Shown one piece after another: positions 17,995 through 26,571 of a stretch of 64,000 nucleotides of DNA. The notes beneath the pieces were generated by a model. That model was not told the DNA's origin. It did no database searches and saw nothing but the letters and a program-made list of their open reading frames with translations. The stretch lies in assembly GCA_947476425.1 (NCBI GenBank), contig CANJQJ010000007.1, forward strand, positions 1 through 64,000. Direction: 5' to 3'. The stretch is from Sphingomonadaceae bacterium. Its GTDB lineage: Bacteria > Pseudomonadota > Alphaproteobacteria > Sphingomonadales > Sphingomonadaceae. Positions within the stretch are counted from its first letter, which is position 1; each line of letters begins with the position of its first letter. Position numbers and translations under genes: made by a program.

Positions 17995-19526
17995 CGCAAT
18001 CTCGTACCCTGGCGAAGGCCGGGGATCGAAACCGGTCACGCAATTGGACCCCGGCTGTTGCCCTGGGACTGGGGATGGCCTCCGCCGCGGGATTCGCACC
18101 GCTCAACTGGTGGTTGCTGAGCCTGATCTGCCTTGCCGGGCTGATTGCCCTGATCGAACGCGCCAAGACACTGCGACGCGCGCTTGCCACTGGATGGCTG
18201 TTCGGACTGGGCCATTTCGTCATCGGGCTCAACTGGATCGCGACCGCCTTCTACTACCAGGACGCAATGCCCCACTGGCTCGGCTGGATCGCGGTGGTCC
18301 TGGTCTCGCTGTTCTTCGCCATATATCCAGCGGTGGCGACTGGACTGGCGTGGCGATGGGGGCGACGGTCGTCGCTGGTTTCACTGTGCCTCGCGCTCGC
18401 TATAGCCTGGATCGTCACGGAATGGCTCCGCGCGACATTGTTCACCGGCTTTGCCTGGAATCCGCTTGGCGTGATGCTGGTCGACATCGGCAAGCCCGCG
18501 CGGTGGATCGGTACATACGGACTTTCGGCTATTGTGATCCTGACCGCCGGGGCGATTGCCGGGCTCGGCGTCCGCAAGTGGCGCGAGGCGGCCTGGCTCG
18601 CATTGCCGCTGGCGACCTGCGCGATAATTTCGTGGGCGATACCGCCGGCGCCACCGCCCCGCCCCGACTCGATCTGGCTTCATGTCGTCCAGCCCGACAT
18701 CAATCAAAACGAGAAGTGGGATGAGGCGCTTGCCGCGCGCAACTACAAGCGGCTCGCAGGATTGACGGGCAAGCCCACGGCACATGCCCGCCTCATCCTC
18801 TGGCCCGAAGCCGCGATCCCCGACTATCTCGACGAAGAGCCCTGGGCGCGCGAGCGACTGGCAGGGCTGCTCGGCCCGCACGATCTGCTGCTGACGGGGG
18901 GCAATGATCTCGTCTACGACAAGGCGGGCAAGCTGGTCGCTGCCCACAACAGCCTGTTCGCTGTCGATTCGCAGGCGCGCGTGCTTGCCCGCTACGATAA
19001 GGCGCACCTTGTACCCTATGGCGAATATCTCCCGATGCGTCCGATATTGTCGGCACTCGGGCTGTCGCGCCTCGCACCCGGCGATTTCGATTTTCTCGCA
19101 GGCCCCGGACCACGGACGCTGATAGTGCCGGGATTCGGAAAGATCGGCATCCAGATCTGCTACGAGATGATTTTCTCCGGACAGGTGGTGGACAAGCACA
19201 ACCGCCCGGACTTCATCTTCAACCCCTCGAACGATGCCTGGTTCGGTGGATGGGGTCCCCCACAGCATCTGGCCCAGGCACGGTTGCGGGCGATCGAGGA
19301 AGGTCTTCCCATCGTCCGTTCGACTCCAACCGGGATTTCAGCGGTCGTCGATGCGGATGGCCGCATCATCGACCAGCTGGCGTGGCATCAGCCCGGCGCA
19401 ATCGACGCGAAATTGCCGGGAGCCCTGCCACCAACGCTCTTTTCGCGCTTCGGCAACGTGCTGCCCTTCCTGTTCGCGGCACTGCTCGCCCTTATCCTGA
19501 TTGCAGTCCGGCGCGGCGCGCGTTAA
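17991..19526 (+). CDS. lnt: Apolipoprotein N-acyltransferase Lnt
   Basis: A 511-residue inner-membrane enzyme that adds the third acyl chain to the N-terminal cysteine of lipoproteins. It has several N-terminal membrane helices and a periplasmic nitrilase-like domain with the catalytic triad visible as Glu in LILWPEAAIP, Lys in YDKAHLVPYGEY and Cys in GIQICYEMIF. A last helix lies near 490-508. The GTG start overlaps the preceding stop. Residues about 5-26 are encoded by a class B palindromic repeat (18003-18069); the next in-frame ATG (18075) would remove part of the first helix, so the GTG is preferred. Confidence 0.94.
   Translation: MTQSRTLAKAGDRNRSRNWTPAVALGLGMASAAGFAPLNWWLLSLICLAGLIALIERAKTLRRALATGWLFGLGHFVIGLNWIATAFYYQDAMPHWLGWIAVVLVSLFFAIYPAVATGLAWRWGRRSSLVSLCLALAIAWIVTEWLRATLFTGFAWNPLGVMLVDIGKPARWIGTYGLSAIVILTAGAIAGLGVRKWREAAWLALPLATCAIISWAIPPAPPPRPDSIWLHVVQPDINQNEKWDEALAARNYKRLAGLTGKPTAHARLILWPEAAIPDYLDEEPWARERLAGLLGPHDLLLTGGNDLVYDKAGKLVAAHNSLFAVDSQARVLARYDKAHLVPYGEYLPMRPILSALGLSRLAPGDFDFLAGPGPRTLIVPGFGKIGIQICYEMIFSGQVVDKHNRPDFIFNPSNDAWFGGWGPPQHLAQARLRAIEEGLPIVRSTPTGISAVVDADGRIIDQLAWHQPGAIDAKLPGALPPTLFSRFGNVLPFLFAALLALILIAVRRGAR
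18003..18069. repeat. Class B palindromic repeat read within lnt
   Basis: Left arm TACCCTGGCGAAGGCCGGGG and right arm GGACCCCGGCTGTTGCCCTG match, with some decay, the intergenic class B elements at 20804-20870 and 31534-31601. Here the copy lies inside the 5' end of the lnt reading frame. Confidence 0.6.
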
Positions 19527-19531
19527 GGGCG

Positions 19532-19551
19532 ACATAAGGAAAGCTTTATAT
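19532..19551. promoter_or_regulatory. Putative SahR-type operator upstream of metK
   Basis: ACATAAGGAAAGCTTTATAT matches 17 of 20 positions of the perfect palindrome at 45621-45640 that precedes the ArsR-methyltransferase-metF-metH operon. It lies 38 bases before the metK start and 6 bases after the lnt stop. Co-regulation by the same ArsR-type protein is inferred from the match. Confidence 0.65.
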
Positions 19552-19589
19552 CCCGCTATCGGCGAGAGCCGTCTGCAGTAAGGATCGTC

Positions 19590-20795
19590 ATGCGCAGCAA
19601 TTATCTCTTCACCTCGGAAAGCGTCTCCGAAGGCCATCCCGACAAGGTCGCCGACCAGATTTCGGATGCGATCGTGGACCTCTTCCTGTCGAAGGATCCG
19701 GAAGCGCGAATCGCTTGCGAAACGCTGACCACTACCCAGCTGGTGGTGCTGGCGGGCGAAATCCGCTGCAAAGGCGTCTATGAGGATGGCGCTTGGGCGC
19801 CGGGCGCGCTTGACGAGATCGAGCAAGCGGTCCGAGCCACGGTGAAGCGGATCGGATATGAGCAGGACGGTTTCCACTGGGAGACCTTCAAGTTCCAGAA
19901 CCATCTTCACGGCCAATCGGCGCATATCGCGCAGGGCGTGGATGCCAGCGGCAACAAGGATGAAGGCGCAGGCGACCAGGGCATCATGTTCGGTTTTGCT
20001 TGTGACGAGACCCCCGACCTGATGCCGGCTACACTCTATTACAGCCACAAGATCCTCGAACGCATGGCCGCCGACCGTCATTCGGGCGCTGCACCGTTCC
20101 TCGAACCCGATGCCAAGAGCCAGGTTACGCTCCGCTTCGAGAATGGCGTGCCCGCTGCCGCCACCGCGATCGTCGTCTCGACCCAGCACGCCAAGGGCTA
20201 TGATGAAGGCGCCGGGGAAGCTGAACTGAAGGCCTATGTGAAGAAAGTCATTGCCGAGATCCTGCCCGCAAAGCTGCTTTCCGAGGCAACCGAATATCAC
20301 ATCAACCCGACCGGCAGTTTCGAGATTGGCGGCCCCGACGGCGACGCCGGGCTGACCGGGCGCAAGATCATCGTCGACACCTACGGCGGTGCAGCCCCAC
20401 ACGGCGGCGGCGCCTTTTCCGGCAAGGATCCGACGAAGGTCGATCGCTCGGCAGCTTATATCACCCGATATCTCGCCAAGAATATCGTCGCGGCGGGCCT
20501 CGCCAAGCGTTGCACCATCCAACTCGCCTACGCGATCGGCGTGTCGAAGCCGCTGTCGCTCTATGTCAACACGCACGGCACGGGCACTGTCGATGACGCC
20601 CGGATCGAGGATGCGATCACGCGGATGGAATCGCTCGGCGGCCTGACGCCGCGCGGCATTCGGACACATCTCGGCCTCAACAAGCCGATCTACCAGAAGA
20701 CCGCGGCTTATGGCCATTTCGGCCGCAAGCCCGAAGGCGACTTCTTCCCGTGGGAGAAGACCGATCTGGCTGATGCGCTGAAGGCTGCGTTGTAA
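19590..20795 (+). CDS. metK: S-adenosylmethionine synthetase
   Basis: A 401-residue enzyme making SAM from ATP and methionine. Signature blocks: [32 protein letters not shown] and [19 protein letters not shown] (phosphate and metal binding). The N-terminus [12 protein letters not shown] fits homologues. The 63-base leader carries a SahR-like operator rather than a recognisable SAM riboswitch. The gene is separated from lnt and from the next gene by its own promoter region and a repeat, so it is probably monocistronic. Confidence 0.97.
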   Translation: MRSNYLFTSESVSEGHPDKVADQISDAIVDLFLSKDPEARIACETLTTTQLVVLAGEIRCKGVYEDGAWAPGALDEIEQAVRATVKRIGYEQDGFHWETFKFQNHLHGQSAHIAQGVDASGNKDEGAGDQGIMFGFACDETPDLMPATLYYSHKILERMAADRHSGAAPFLEPDAKSQVTLRFENGVPAAATAIVVSTQHAKGYDEGAGEAELKAYVKKVIAEILPAKLLSEATEYHINPTGSFEIGGPDGDAGLTGRKIIVDTYGGAAPHGGGAFSGKDPTKVDRSAAYITRYLAKNIVAAGLAKRCTIQLAYAIGVSKPLSLYVNTHGTGTVDDARIEDAITRMESLGGLTPRGIRTHLGLNKPIYQKTAAYGHFGRKPEGDFFPWEKTDLADALKAAL

Positions 20796-20803
20796 GCGCT
20801 TCA

Positions 20804-20870
20804 CGTACCCCGGCGCAGACCGGGGTCTAGTTTCAATGTTGCGACTGGACCCCGGCCTGCGCCGGGGTAC
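20804..20870. repeat. Class B palindromic repeat between metK and the acyl-CoA ligase gene
   Basis: Two hairpins: TACCCCGGCGCAGACCGGGG and GGACCCCGGCCTGCGCCGGG, separated by about 25 bases. The AAGG that acts as ribosome binding site of the next gene directly follows the right arm. Confidence 0.85.
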
Positions 20871-20878
20871 AAGGTGAC

Positions 20879-22378
20879 ATGAGCAACATCTACGCCCCAT
20901 TCGCCTCTGCCGCCGAGGCCGCAGGCGATCGCCCATTCATCACCGAGGGCGATAGCGTCCGCCTGCGCTACAGCGATCTCGACGCTGCCACCGCGACCTA
21001 TGCAGCCGCACTGACGTTGGCGGGCGCCACGCCCGGCGATCGGATCGTCGTGCAGATCGAAAAATCGGTCGAAAATGTCCTGCTCTATCTCGGCGCATTG
21101 CGGGCCGGGCTGGTCTATGTGCCTCTCAACACCGCCTACACCGCTGCCGAGCTCGACTATTTCATCGGTGATGCCGAGCCGGCGATCGTGGTGTGCGATC
21201 CGGCCAAGGCCGAAGCGATCGGCCCGGTATCGGGAAAGGCAGTTCTGCTTACGCTGGGTGCAGACGGATGCGGCACGCTTGCCGACGGCCTGATGCCAGT
21301 ACCCTTTGCCACTGTCGTGCGTGGGTCGGACGACCTCGCCGCAATCCTCTACACTTCAGGCACGACCGGCCGCTCCAAGGGCGCGATGCTCAGCCACGGC
21401 AACCTCGCATCGAACGCGCTCGTGCTTAAGGATCACTGGCGCTGGCAGGACGGCGACGTGCTGATCCATGCGCTGCCCATCTACCATGTCCATGGGCTGT
21501 TCGTGGCGATCCACGGAGCCCTGCTCAACGGCTCGACGATGCTTTTCCACAAAAGCTTCGATGCGGATGCCGTGCTCGCCGATTTCGCACGAGCGACGAT
21601 CCTGATGGGCGTTCCGACCTTCTATGTCCGACTCGCGGCACACCCCGGGCTTACCCGCGAGGCATGCTCACCGATGCGCCTCTTCATCAGCGGGTCCGCG
21701 CCACTGCTCGAGGCAACGTTCACCGAGTTCGCCGAGAAGAGCGGCAAGTCGATCCTCGAACGCTACGGCATGACCGAAGCGGGGATGATCACCTCAAACC
21801 CCTATGAGGGCGAACGGGTCGCGGGAACCGTCGGCTATGCACTCCCCGGCGTTTCAGTCCGCGTCAGCGACGAGCAGGGACGCGAAGTCGCGCACGGCAC
21901 TCCCGGCGTACTCGAAATGAAGGGACCCAACCTCTTCAAAGGCTATTGGCACAATCCGGACAAGACCGCCGAGGAGCATCGCGACGACGGCTATTTCGTC
22001 ACCGGCGATATTGCCATCATGGCCGAGGATGGCCGCGTCAGCATCGTCGGACGCGCCAAGGACCTGATCATCGCCGGCGGGTTCAACGTCTACCCCAAGG
22101 AGATCGAACTCGCGATCGATGCCGTGCCCGGCATCGGCGAAAGCGCGGTGATCGGCGTGCCCCATCCGGATCTCGGCGAGGCGGTGGTCGCCATCGCGAC
22201 GCGCAACGTGGGGAGCAATATAGACGAAGACAACGTCCTCGCCACGATTGCGGACAAGCTTGCACGCTTCAAGCAACCCCGGCGTGTCATATTCGTCGAT
22301 GCACTTCCCCGCAACGCAATGGGCAAGGTCCAGAAGGCCTCTCTCCGCGAAACACATGCGGGAATGTTTGCCCGCTAG
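20879..22378 (+). CDS. Malonyl-CoA synthetase-like acyl-CoA ligase
   Basis: A 499-residue member of the AMP-forming (ANL) superfamily. P-loop YTSGTTGRSKGAML, ALPIYHVHGLFVAIHGALL, adenine motif ERYGMTEAGMI, GYFVTGDIA, hinge GRAKDLIIAGGFNVYPKEIE and catalytic Lys near the end (NAMGKVQKASLRE). The PIYHVHGLF and ERYGMTE context is closest to MatB malonate-CoA ligases. Malonate as substrate is inferred from this resemblance; no malonate decarboxylase gene (matA) is adjacent, so another short dicarboxylate is possible. Confidence 0.85.
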   Translation: MSNIYAPFASAAEAAGDRPFITEGDSVRLRYSDLDAATATYAAALTLAGATPGDRIVVQIEKSVENVLLYLGALRAGLVYVPLNTAYTAAELDYFIGDAEPAIVVCDPAKAEAIGPVSGKAVLLTLGADGCGTLADGLMPVPFATVVRGSDDLAAILYTSGTTGRSKGAMLSHGNLASNALVLKDHWRWQDGDVLIHALPIYHVHGLFVAIHGALLNGSTMLFHKSFDADAVLADFARATILMGVPTFYVRLAAHPGLTREACSPMRLFISGSAPLLEATFTEFAEKSGKSILERYGMTEAGMITSNPYEGERVAGTVGYALPGVSVRVSDEQGREVAHGTPGVLEMKGPNLFKGYWHNPDKTAEEHRDDGYFVTGDIAIMAEDGRVSIVGRAKDLIIAGGFNVYPKEIELAIDAVPGIGESAVIGVPHPDLGEAVVAIATRNVGSNIDEDNVLATIADKLARFKQPRRVIFVDALPRNAMGKVQKASLRETHAGMFAR

Positions 22379-22457
22379 TCGTTTTCACGAGCGGAATCCG
22401 AAAAAAGCATGCGCGAGTGCCTCGCCTGTGGAGATCGCGCCTGATATGCGGCGCGCC

Positions 22458-23150
22458 ATGTCTGATCCAACCACCATCCGCCGTCTCTATGGCAGGCGAC
22501 AGGGGCACGCCTTGCGCTCAGGCCAGGCCGCCCTAGTCGATGAACTTCTCCCACAGATTTCAATTCCCGAAAGCGGTCCGATTACCGCTGAAACCCTGTT
22601 CGGCGACGCCGTGGGATCGGGGCGTCCCCTCGAACTGGAAATCGGATTCGGCAGTGGCGAGCATCTCGCCGGCCTCGCATCGATGCGGCCCGATCATGGC
22701 TTCATCGGCTGCGAGCCCTTTCTCAACGGCGTCGTCGGCGCGCTTGTCCATGTCGAGCGACTGGAACTGGACAATGTCCGCATCCACATGGGCGATGCGC
22801 TCGAGGTGCTCGAGCGTCTGCCGGATGCATCGCTGGACCGCGCCTATCTGCTTCATCCCGATCCATGGCCAAAGGCGCGCCACGCCAAGCGCCGCTTCAT
22901 GAACAGTGGGCCAATTGATCTCATCGCGGCCAAGCTCAAGCCAGGCTGTGAATTCCGCTTCGGAACAGATCATCCGGTCTATTGCCGCTGGGCGATGATG
23001 GTGATGGACCAGAGCCCGCATTTCGAATGGATCGCCAGCACGCCGCAGGATTTCCTCGTGAGGCCCGACGACTGGCCCGAGACGCGATACGAGGCGAAGG
23101 CCCGGCGCCTTGGCCACGAGGTCTGGTATTTCAGGTATCGGCGCCGCTGA
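22458..23150 (+). CDS. trmB: tRNA (guanine-N7-)-methyltransferase TrmB
   Basis: A 230-residue SAM-dependent enzyme that makes m7G46 in tRNA. It has RRLYGRRQGHALRSGQ at the start, LEIGFGSGEHL (SAM motif I), and LHPDPWPKARHAKRRFMN, the TrmB signature. The ATG at 22458 gives the family length; another ATG lies at 22446. It follows the ligase gene after about 80 bases and ends before a convergent BLUF-like gene. Confidence 0.95.
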   Translation: MSDPTTIRRLYGRRQGHALRSGQAALVDELLPQISIPESGPITAETLFGDAVGSGRPLELEIGFGSGEHLAGLASMRPDHGFIGCEPFLNGVVGALVHVERLELDNVRIHMGDALEVLERLPDASLDRAYLLHPDPWPKARHAKRRFMNSGPIDLIAAKLKPGCEFRFGTDHPVYCRWAMMVMDQSPHFEWIASTPQDFLVRPDDWPETRYEAKARRLGHEVWYFRYRRR

Positions 23151-23173
23151 GACCGCGGAAATCGCAGACTGCT

Positions 23174-23596
23174 TCAAGCGTGCGAATAATCCTGCGAGAC
23201 GAACTCATCCATAAGCCGCAGCAACTTGTTAACGCCCGATTTTCCGGGACGATCTATTTCGCGAAGCGGTAGCGCTATGGCTTGCGCCACATATTGCGAT
23301 GCTCCTGCATATGCGATCGCCCAGCGGGCGAAGCGGCGCTGGCTGATCGGTCCTTCGCTCAGCGTGACGATATCGGTGTGACGCGGGTCGCGCCTGATCT
23401 TTAGCTTCAGCTGATCGATCGCCTTTTCATCGCCCTCGATGTAATGGGCAAAATACTCGCCGGTGAAGATCAGCGCCCCGGTCAGCGACGAGGCGTTGTT
23501 CCACCGTCGCGAGGCGGCGATGATATCGGCCATTGCGGCCTCCGCATCCGCAGGCGGGACCAGGCAACGGCTCACATGTAGCCAGTGAACTTCCAT
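23174..23596 (-). CDS. BLUF-domain protein lacking the photochemical Tyr and Gln
   Basis: A 140-residue protein with a full BLUF fold: VSR, then AASRRWNNASSLTGALIFTG, YFAHYIEG, RRDPRHTDIVTL and RRFARWAIAY. In photoactive BLUF domains a Tyr precedes VSR and a Gln lies three residues before EG. Here these are His7 and His51; the flavin-binding Asn (N33) and a Trp (W92) remain, and the conserved Met is Ile94. Normal BLUF photochemistry should not be possible. A C-terminal extension of about 40 residues follows. ATG 23596 places the domain at the very N-terminus; an ATG at 23647 would add 17 non-conserved residues. Single domain, partner unknown. Confidence 0.85.
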   Translation of the reverse strand: MEVHWLHVSRCLVPPADAEAAMADIIAASRRWNNASSLTGALIFTGEYFAHYIEGDEKAIDQLKLKIRRDPRHTDIVTLSEGPISQRRFARWAIAYAGASQYVAQAIALPLREIDRPGKSGVNKLLRLMDEFVSQDYSHA

Positions 23597-23703
23597 GCTG
23601 CCGACATCCCAGAATGCGAGGCTCCATGCTATCCGCAATGTTCCCATTAGTAGTTGTCCGCTGCGGTCTGGACGCGGCTCGGCAAGTCGCTCTAGATGAG
23701 CCG

Positions 23704-24246
23704 ATGATCGACATCCGCCTCGCCCGACCCGACGACATCGATGCGCTCGCCCAGCTCAAACTCGAAACCTTCCGCGAAACCTTCATCGCAGGCTTCGCCA
23801 TACCCTATCCCCCCGCCGACCTCGCGATCTTCGAAGAGAAGGCATATAGCCCCGCATCGATCGCGATCGAACTAGCGGATGCCGCGATCACCACCTGGAT
23901 AGCGGAACGCGACGGTCGCTTGCTCGGCTACGCCAAGATTGGCCCCTGCCACCTGCCCCACCCCGAGGCACGGCCGGAACATGGCGAACTCTACCAGCTC
24001 TATGTGCGCGGCGAAGCTCAGGGGCTGGGGCTCGGCAGCCTCCTACTGACCCACGCGCTTGACCATCTCGCGGTGACGCGTCCCGGTCCGGTTTGGCTGG
24101 GGGTCTGGTCGGGCAACCTCAAGGCGCAGGAAGTGTACGTGAAGCGCGGTTTCTCGAAGGTCGGCGAATATCGGTTTCCGGTGGGCACCTGGTACGACGA
24201 GGAGTATATTTTCCGGCGGGATCAGCGAGAGACTGGCCTGTCGTAG
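23704..24246 (+). CDS. GNAT family N-acetyltransferase
   Basis: A 180-residue acetyltransferase. It begins IDIRLARPDDIDALAQLKLE. The acetyl-CoA loop is VRGEAQGLGLGSLLL, followed by NLKAQEVYVKRGFSKVGEY. Substrate is not predictable; the FRETFIAG/YSPASIA region resembles spermidine/diamine or peptide acetyltransferases only loosely. Its 3' end overlaps the convergent GH130-like gene by 25 bases. It is divergent from the BLUF-like gene. Confidence 0.85.
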   Translation: MIDIRLARPDDIDALAQLKLETFRETFIAGFAIPYPPADLAIFEEKAYSPASIAIELADAAITTWIAERDGRLLGYAKIGPCHLPHPEARPEHGELYQLYVRGEAQGLGLGSLLLTHALDHLAVTRPGPVWLGVWSGNLKAQEVYVKRGFSKVGEYRFPVGTWYDEEYIFRRDQRETGLS

Positions 24247-25130
24247 ACCGCGATCCGCGCGCGCATCAGCCTGCGGTCCTCCAGCGAATACCACAATGAT
24301 ATGCCACCATCCTCGACGAGCGCGGATGCTGCGAAAGCGATATCGGTGGCGGCGCGGTCTTCCGGGGGAGGCGGCATCAGCACCGGTTCGACGCCCCGCC
24401 CTGTCACCTTGCTGAAATCGGGGGCGAAGCTGATCCAGCCGATCCGCCAGCGCGCATCTACCGTCGCGCCATTGTAGAACATCACAGGATCATGATCGCC
24501 GAATCGCACGATCGGCCCGGTCGATAGGTGCCAATTGTCCCAGCTGTCCTCCCGCACCGTAAACGGATCGGGGAGCACTTCCCATTCGCCATCAAGGCTC
24601 TTCGCGCGCGCGACGCCGATACGCGACGCATTTTGCTGTGCATATTCGTAGAAAAGCAGCCAATCGCCGCCCGGAAGCTCGGCGAGAGTCGCTTCCTTGA
24701 TATTTCCGGCCCCTTCGGGTGCCTTCAGCGCGACATGGCTCTTCTCAAGATGAAGCAGGTCCCGCCCGCGCGCGACGAGCAGCGAGCCTTGGCGCCGGGT
24801 TTCCTCGACGCCTGTATAAAAGACCAGCACCTGGTGATCACCCCGCGCCAATGTGGGGTCCTCCACCCCGCCGGCGTCGAAGCAATCGGGACCAGGGGTG
24901 ATCGCCGGCTTGGCATCAAGCTTGAGATGGATACCGTCCGGTGACTCTCCGCAAAAGATGATCCCCGTTGGATCATCAGCCCCCAACGGACACGGAACAC
25001 CGCGCACCAATGCGCAGTAACTTCCCCGCTTTCGCCAGATATAGGGGCTCATCCAGTCCATTTTCGCCATCTTGGGCGGAAGATCCAGCACCAGTTCGGC
25101 AACTTCGGAGACGATATAGGCTGGCATCAT
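24222..25130 (-). CDS. GH130-like beta-propeller glycoside hydrolase/phosphorylase
   Basis: A 302-residue protein with a five-bladed beta-propeller of the GH130/GH43-like type. It shows repeated blade motifs, including [20 protein letters not shown] with the acidic ED pair, [26 protein letters not shown] and [11 protein letters not shown]130 enzymes phosphorolyse or hydrolyse beta-mannosides. It has no signal peptide, so it acts in the cytosol. It starts with tandem ATGs preceded by AGGGAG and overlaps the SDR stop (ATGA), so the two form an operon, presumably for a sugar. Confidence 0.72.
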   Translation of the reverse strand: MMPAYIVSEVAELVLDLPPKMAKMDWMSPYIWRKRGSYCALVRGVPCPLGADDPTGIIFCGESPDGIHLKLDAKPAITPGPDCFDAGGVEDPTLARGDHQVLVFYTGVEETRRQGSLLVARGRDLLHLEKSHVALKAPEGAGNIKEATLAELPGGDWLLFYEYAQQNASRIGVARAKSLDGEWEVLPDPFTVREDSWDNWHLSTGPIVRFGDHDPVMFYNGATVDARWRIGWISFAPDFSKVTGRGVEPVLMPPPPEDRAATDIAFAASALVEDGGISLWYSLEDRRLMRARIAVYDRPVSR

Positions 25131-25894
25131 GCTCCCTGTGCGATGCTGAGCGACAGACCGCCATCGATCGTGACGGTCGTGCCGGTGATATAGTCTGCGG
25201 CGGGCGAAAGCAGGAAGGCGACGAGTTCGGCGACTTCCTCGGGGCGACCCGCCCTGCCCCACGGTATCGCCGCCTCCTGGCTATGAAGAAATGCCGGATC
25301 AGCCAGCGCATGCGCATTCATCGGGGTCAGGATCATGCCGGGCGCGACGCCGTTGACCGCGATCCGGCGGGGCGCGAGTTCGAGTGCGAGCGTGGTGGTG
25401 AGTTGGGAAAGTCCGCCCTTGGCAGAATCATAATCGATTCCGCCGGCGCGGGGGGCATGTTCGTGGATCGAGGAGATATTTACGATCTTTGCGCATATCG
25501 CATCCCCTAAACCGCGCACGAAGCGGCGGCAGGTGAGGAAGGGACCGTAAAGATCGGCACGCACGACCCGGTCGAACTGCGCCAGCGCCATGTCAGCAAG
25601 CTTTACGCCGCTCATGTTGAGCCCCGCCGAGTTGACGAGCCATGTCGCGGTGCCGAAGGTCTTTTCGCATGCGCCAAATAATGCCTCCACCGCAGCCTCG
25701 TCCGAAACGTCGGTCTGCACCGCAATAGCCCTGCAACCAGCGGCCTCAACTGCGGCCACGGTGCGAGCAGCGCCCTCCTCGTCCCGCAGATAAGTGATTG
25801 CAATGGCAGCACCCGCGCGCGCCAGCCGGGCCGCGCAGGCCGCGCCGATGCCAGATTCAGCGCCGGTAACGACGGCTATGGGGTTGCTCTCCAT
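25127..25894 (-). CDS. Short-chain dehydrogenase/reductase
   Basis: A 255-residue classical SDR. Cofactor loop TGAESGIG, D in QTDVSD, LVNSAG (normally NNAG), catalytic Ser in NISSIHEH and the YxxxK pair in YDSAKGGL. It has [16 protein letters not shown] near the end, similar to glucose 1-dehydrogenase-like SDRs. First gene of a two-gene operon with the GH130-like enzyme, so a sugar or sugar-derived ketone is a reasonable substrate guess. Confidence 0.88.
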   Translation of the reverse strand: MESNPIAVVTGAESGIGAACAARLARAGAAIAITYLRDEEGAARTVAAVEAAGCRAIAVQTDVSDEAAVEALFGACEKTFGTATWLVNSAGLNMSGVKLADMALAQFDRVVRADLYGPFLTCRRFVRGLGDAICAKIVNISSIHEHAPRAGGIDYDSAKGGLSQLTTTLALELAPRRIAVNGVAPGMILTPMNAHALADPAFLHSQEAAIPWGRAGRPEEVAELVAFLLSPAADYITGTTVTIDGGLSLSIAQGA

Positions 25895-26039
25895 TCCATC
25901 GTCGAACGAAGCTGGCGGTGGAATGTTGCATGCTTGCTCCCCCCAGCGATATCAACTATAGCGACCGCGTTCTCTCGACATTGGTAACTCTGCCGAGGTC
26001 GGGGCCGGAAGGCTCCGACGCCAGAAGGTGTTTGCATTT

Positions 26040-26564
26040 ATGACCGATATCGCTGCGATTGCGGAGTTGATTGAGCCCGAGGCCAAGGCCCTGGGGCTTT
26101 CGCTCGTGCGCGTCGCGCTGTTCGGCGGCAGGACGGATCCAACGCTGCAGATCATGGCCGAGCGGCCCGACACGCGCCAGCTCGCGCTCTCGGACTGCGA
26201 GGCCCTTTCGCGGCGAATTTCCGACATACTCGATGCAAACGACCCGATCGAATTCGCCTATCGGCTTGAAGTCAGCTCGCCCGGCATCGATCGTCCGCTG
26301 ACCCGGCCACAGGATTATACCGACTGGGCAGGCTTCGATGCGCGCATCAAGCTCAGCGAGCCGGTCGAGGGACGCAAGCAGTTCGACGGACAAATCATCG
26401 CCCGCGATGGCGAAATGGTCACTTTTTATGTAGAACGCATGGGTGAGATCGCCGTGCCGCTGGCCAAGATCGCCAGCGCAAAGCTGATCCTGACCGATGC
26501 ACTGCTCAAGGCTACCGCGCCGCTCTCAGCCGAGGGCGCGGACAAGATTTCAACGGAAGGGTAA
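26040..26564 (+). CDS. rimP: Ribosome maturation factor RimP
   Basis: A 174-residue protein needed for 30S subunit maturation. RimP_N (to about 85) contains RLEVSSPGIDRPL, the family hallmark, followed by the SH3-like C-terminal domain (DYTDWAGFDARIKL...). The ATG at 26040 has AGAAGGTG ending about 9 bases upstream; a GTG at 26028 overlaps that Shine-Dalgarno. First gene of the conserved rimP-nusA-ylxR-infB operon; nusA starts 7 bases after its stop. Confidence 0.95.
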   Translation: MTDIAAIAELIEPEAKALGLSLVRVALFGGRTDPTLQIMAERPDTRQLALSDCEALSRRISDILDANDPIEFAYRLEVSSPGIDRPLTRPQDYTDWAGFDARIKLSEPVEGRKQFDGQIIARDGEMVTFYVERMGEIAVPLAKIASAKLILTDALLKATAPLSAEGADKISTEG

Positions 26565-26571
26565 CGACAAC

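Noticed and set aside
19527-19589. Possible SAM riboswitch before metK
   Set aside because: The leader is only 63 bases and no SAM-II, SAM/SAH or SAM-I core could be matched. The operator-like palindrome explains the conserved-looking sequence better.
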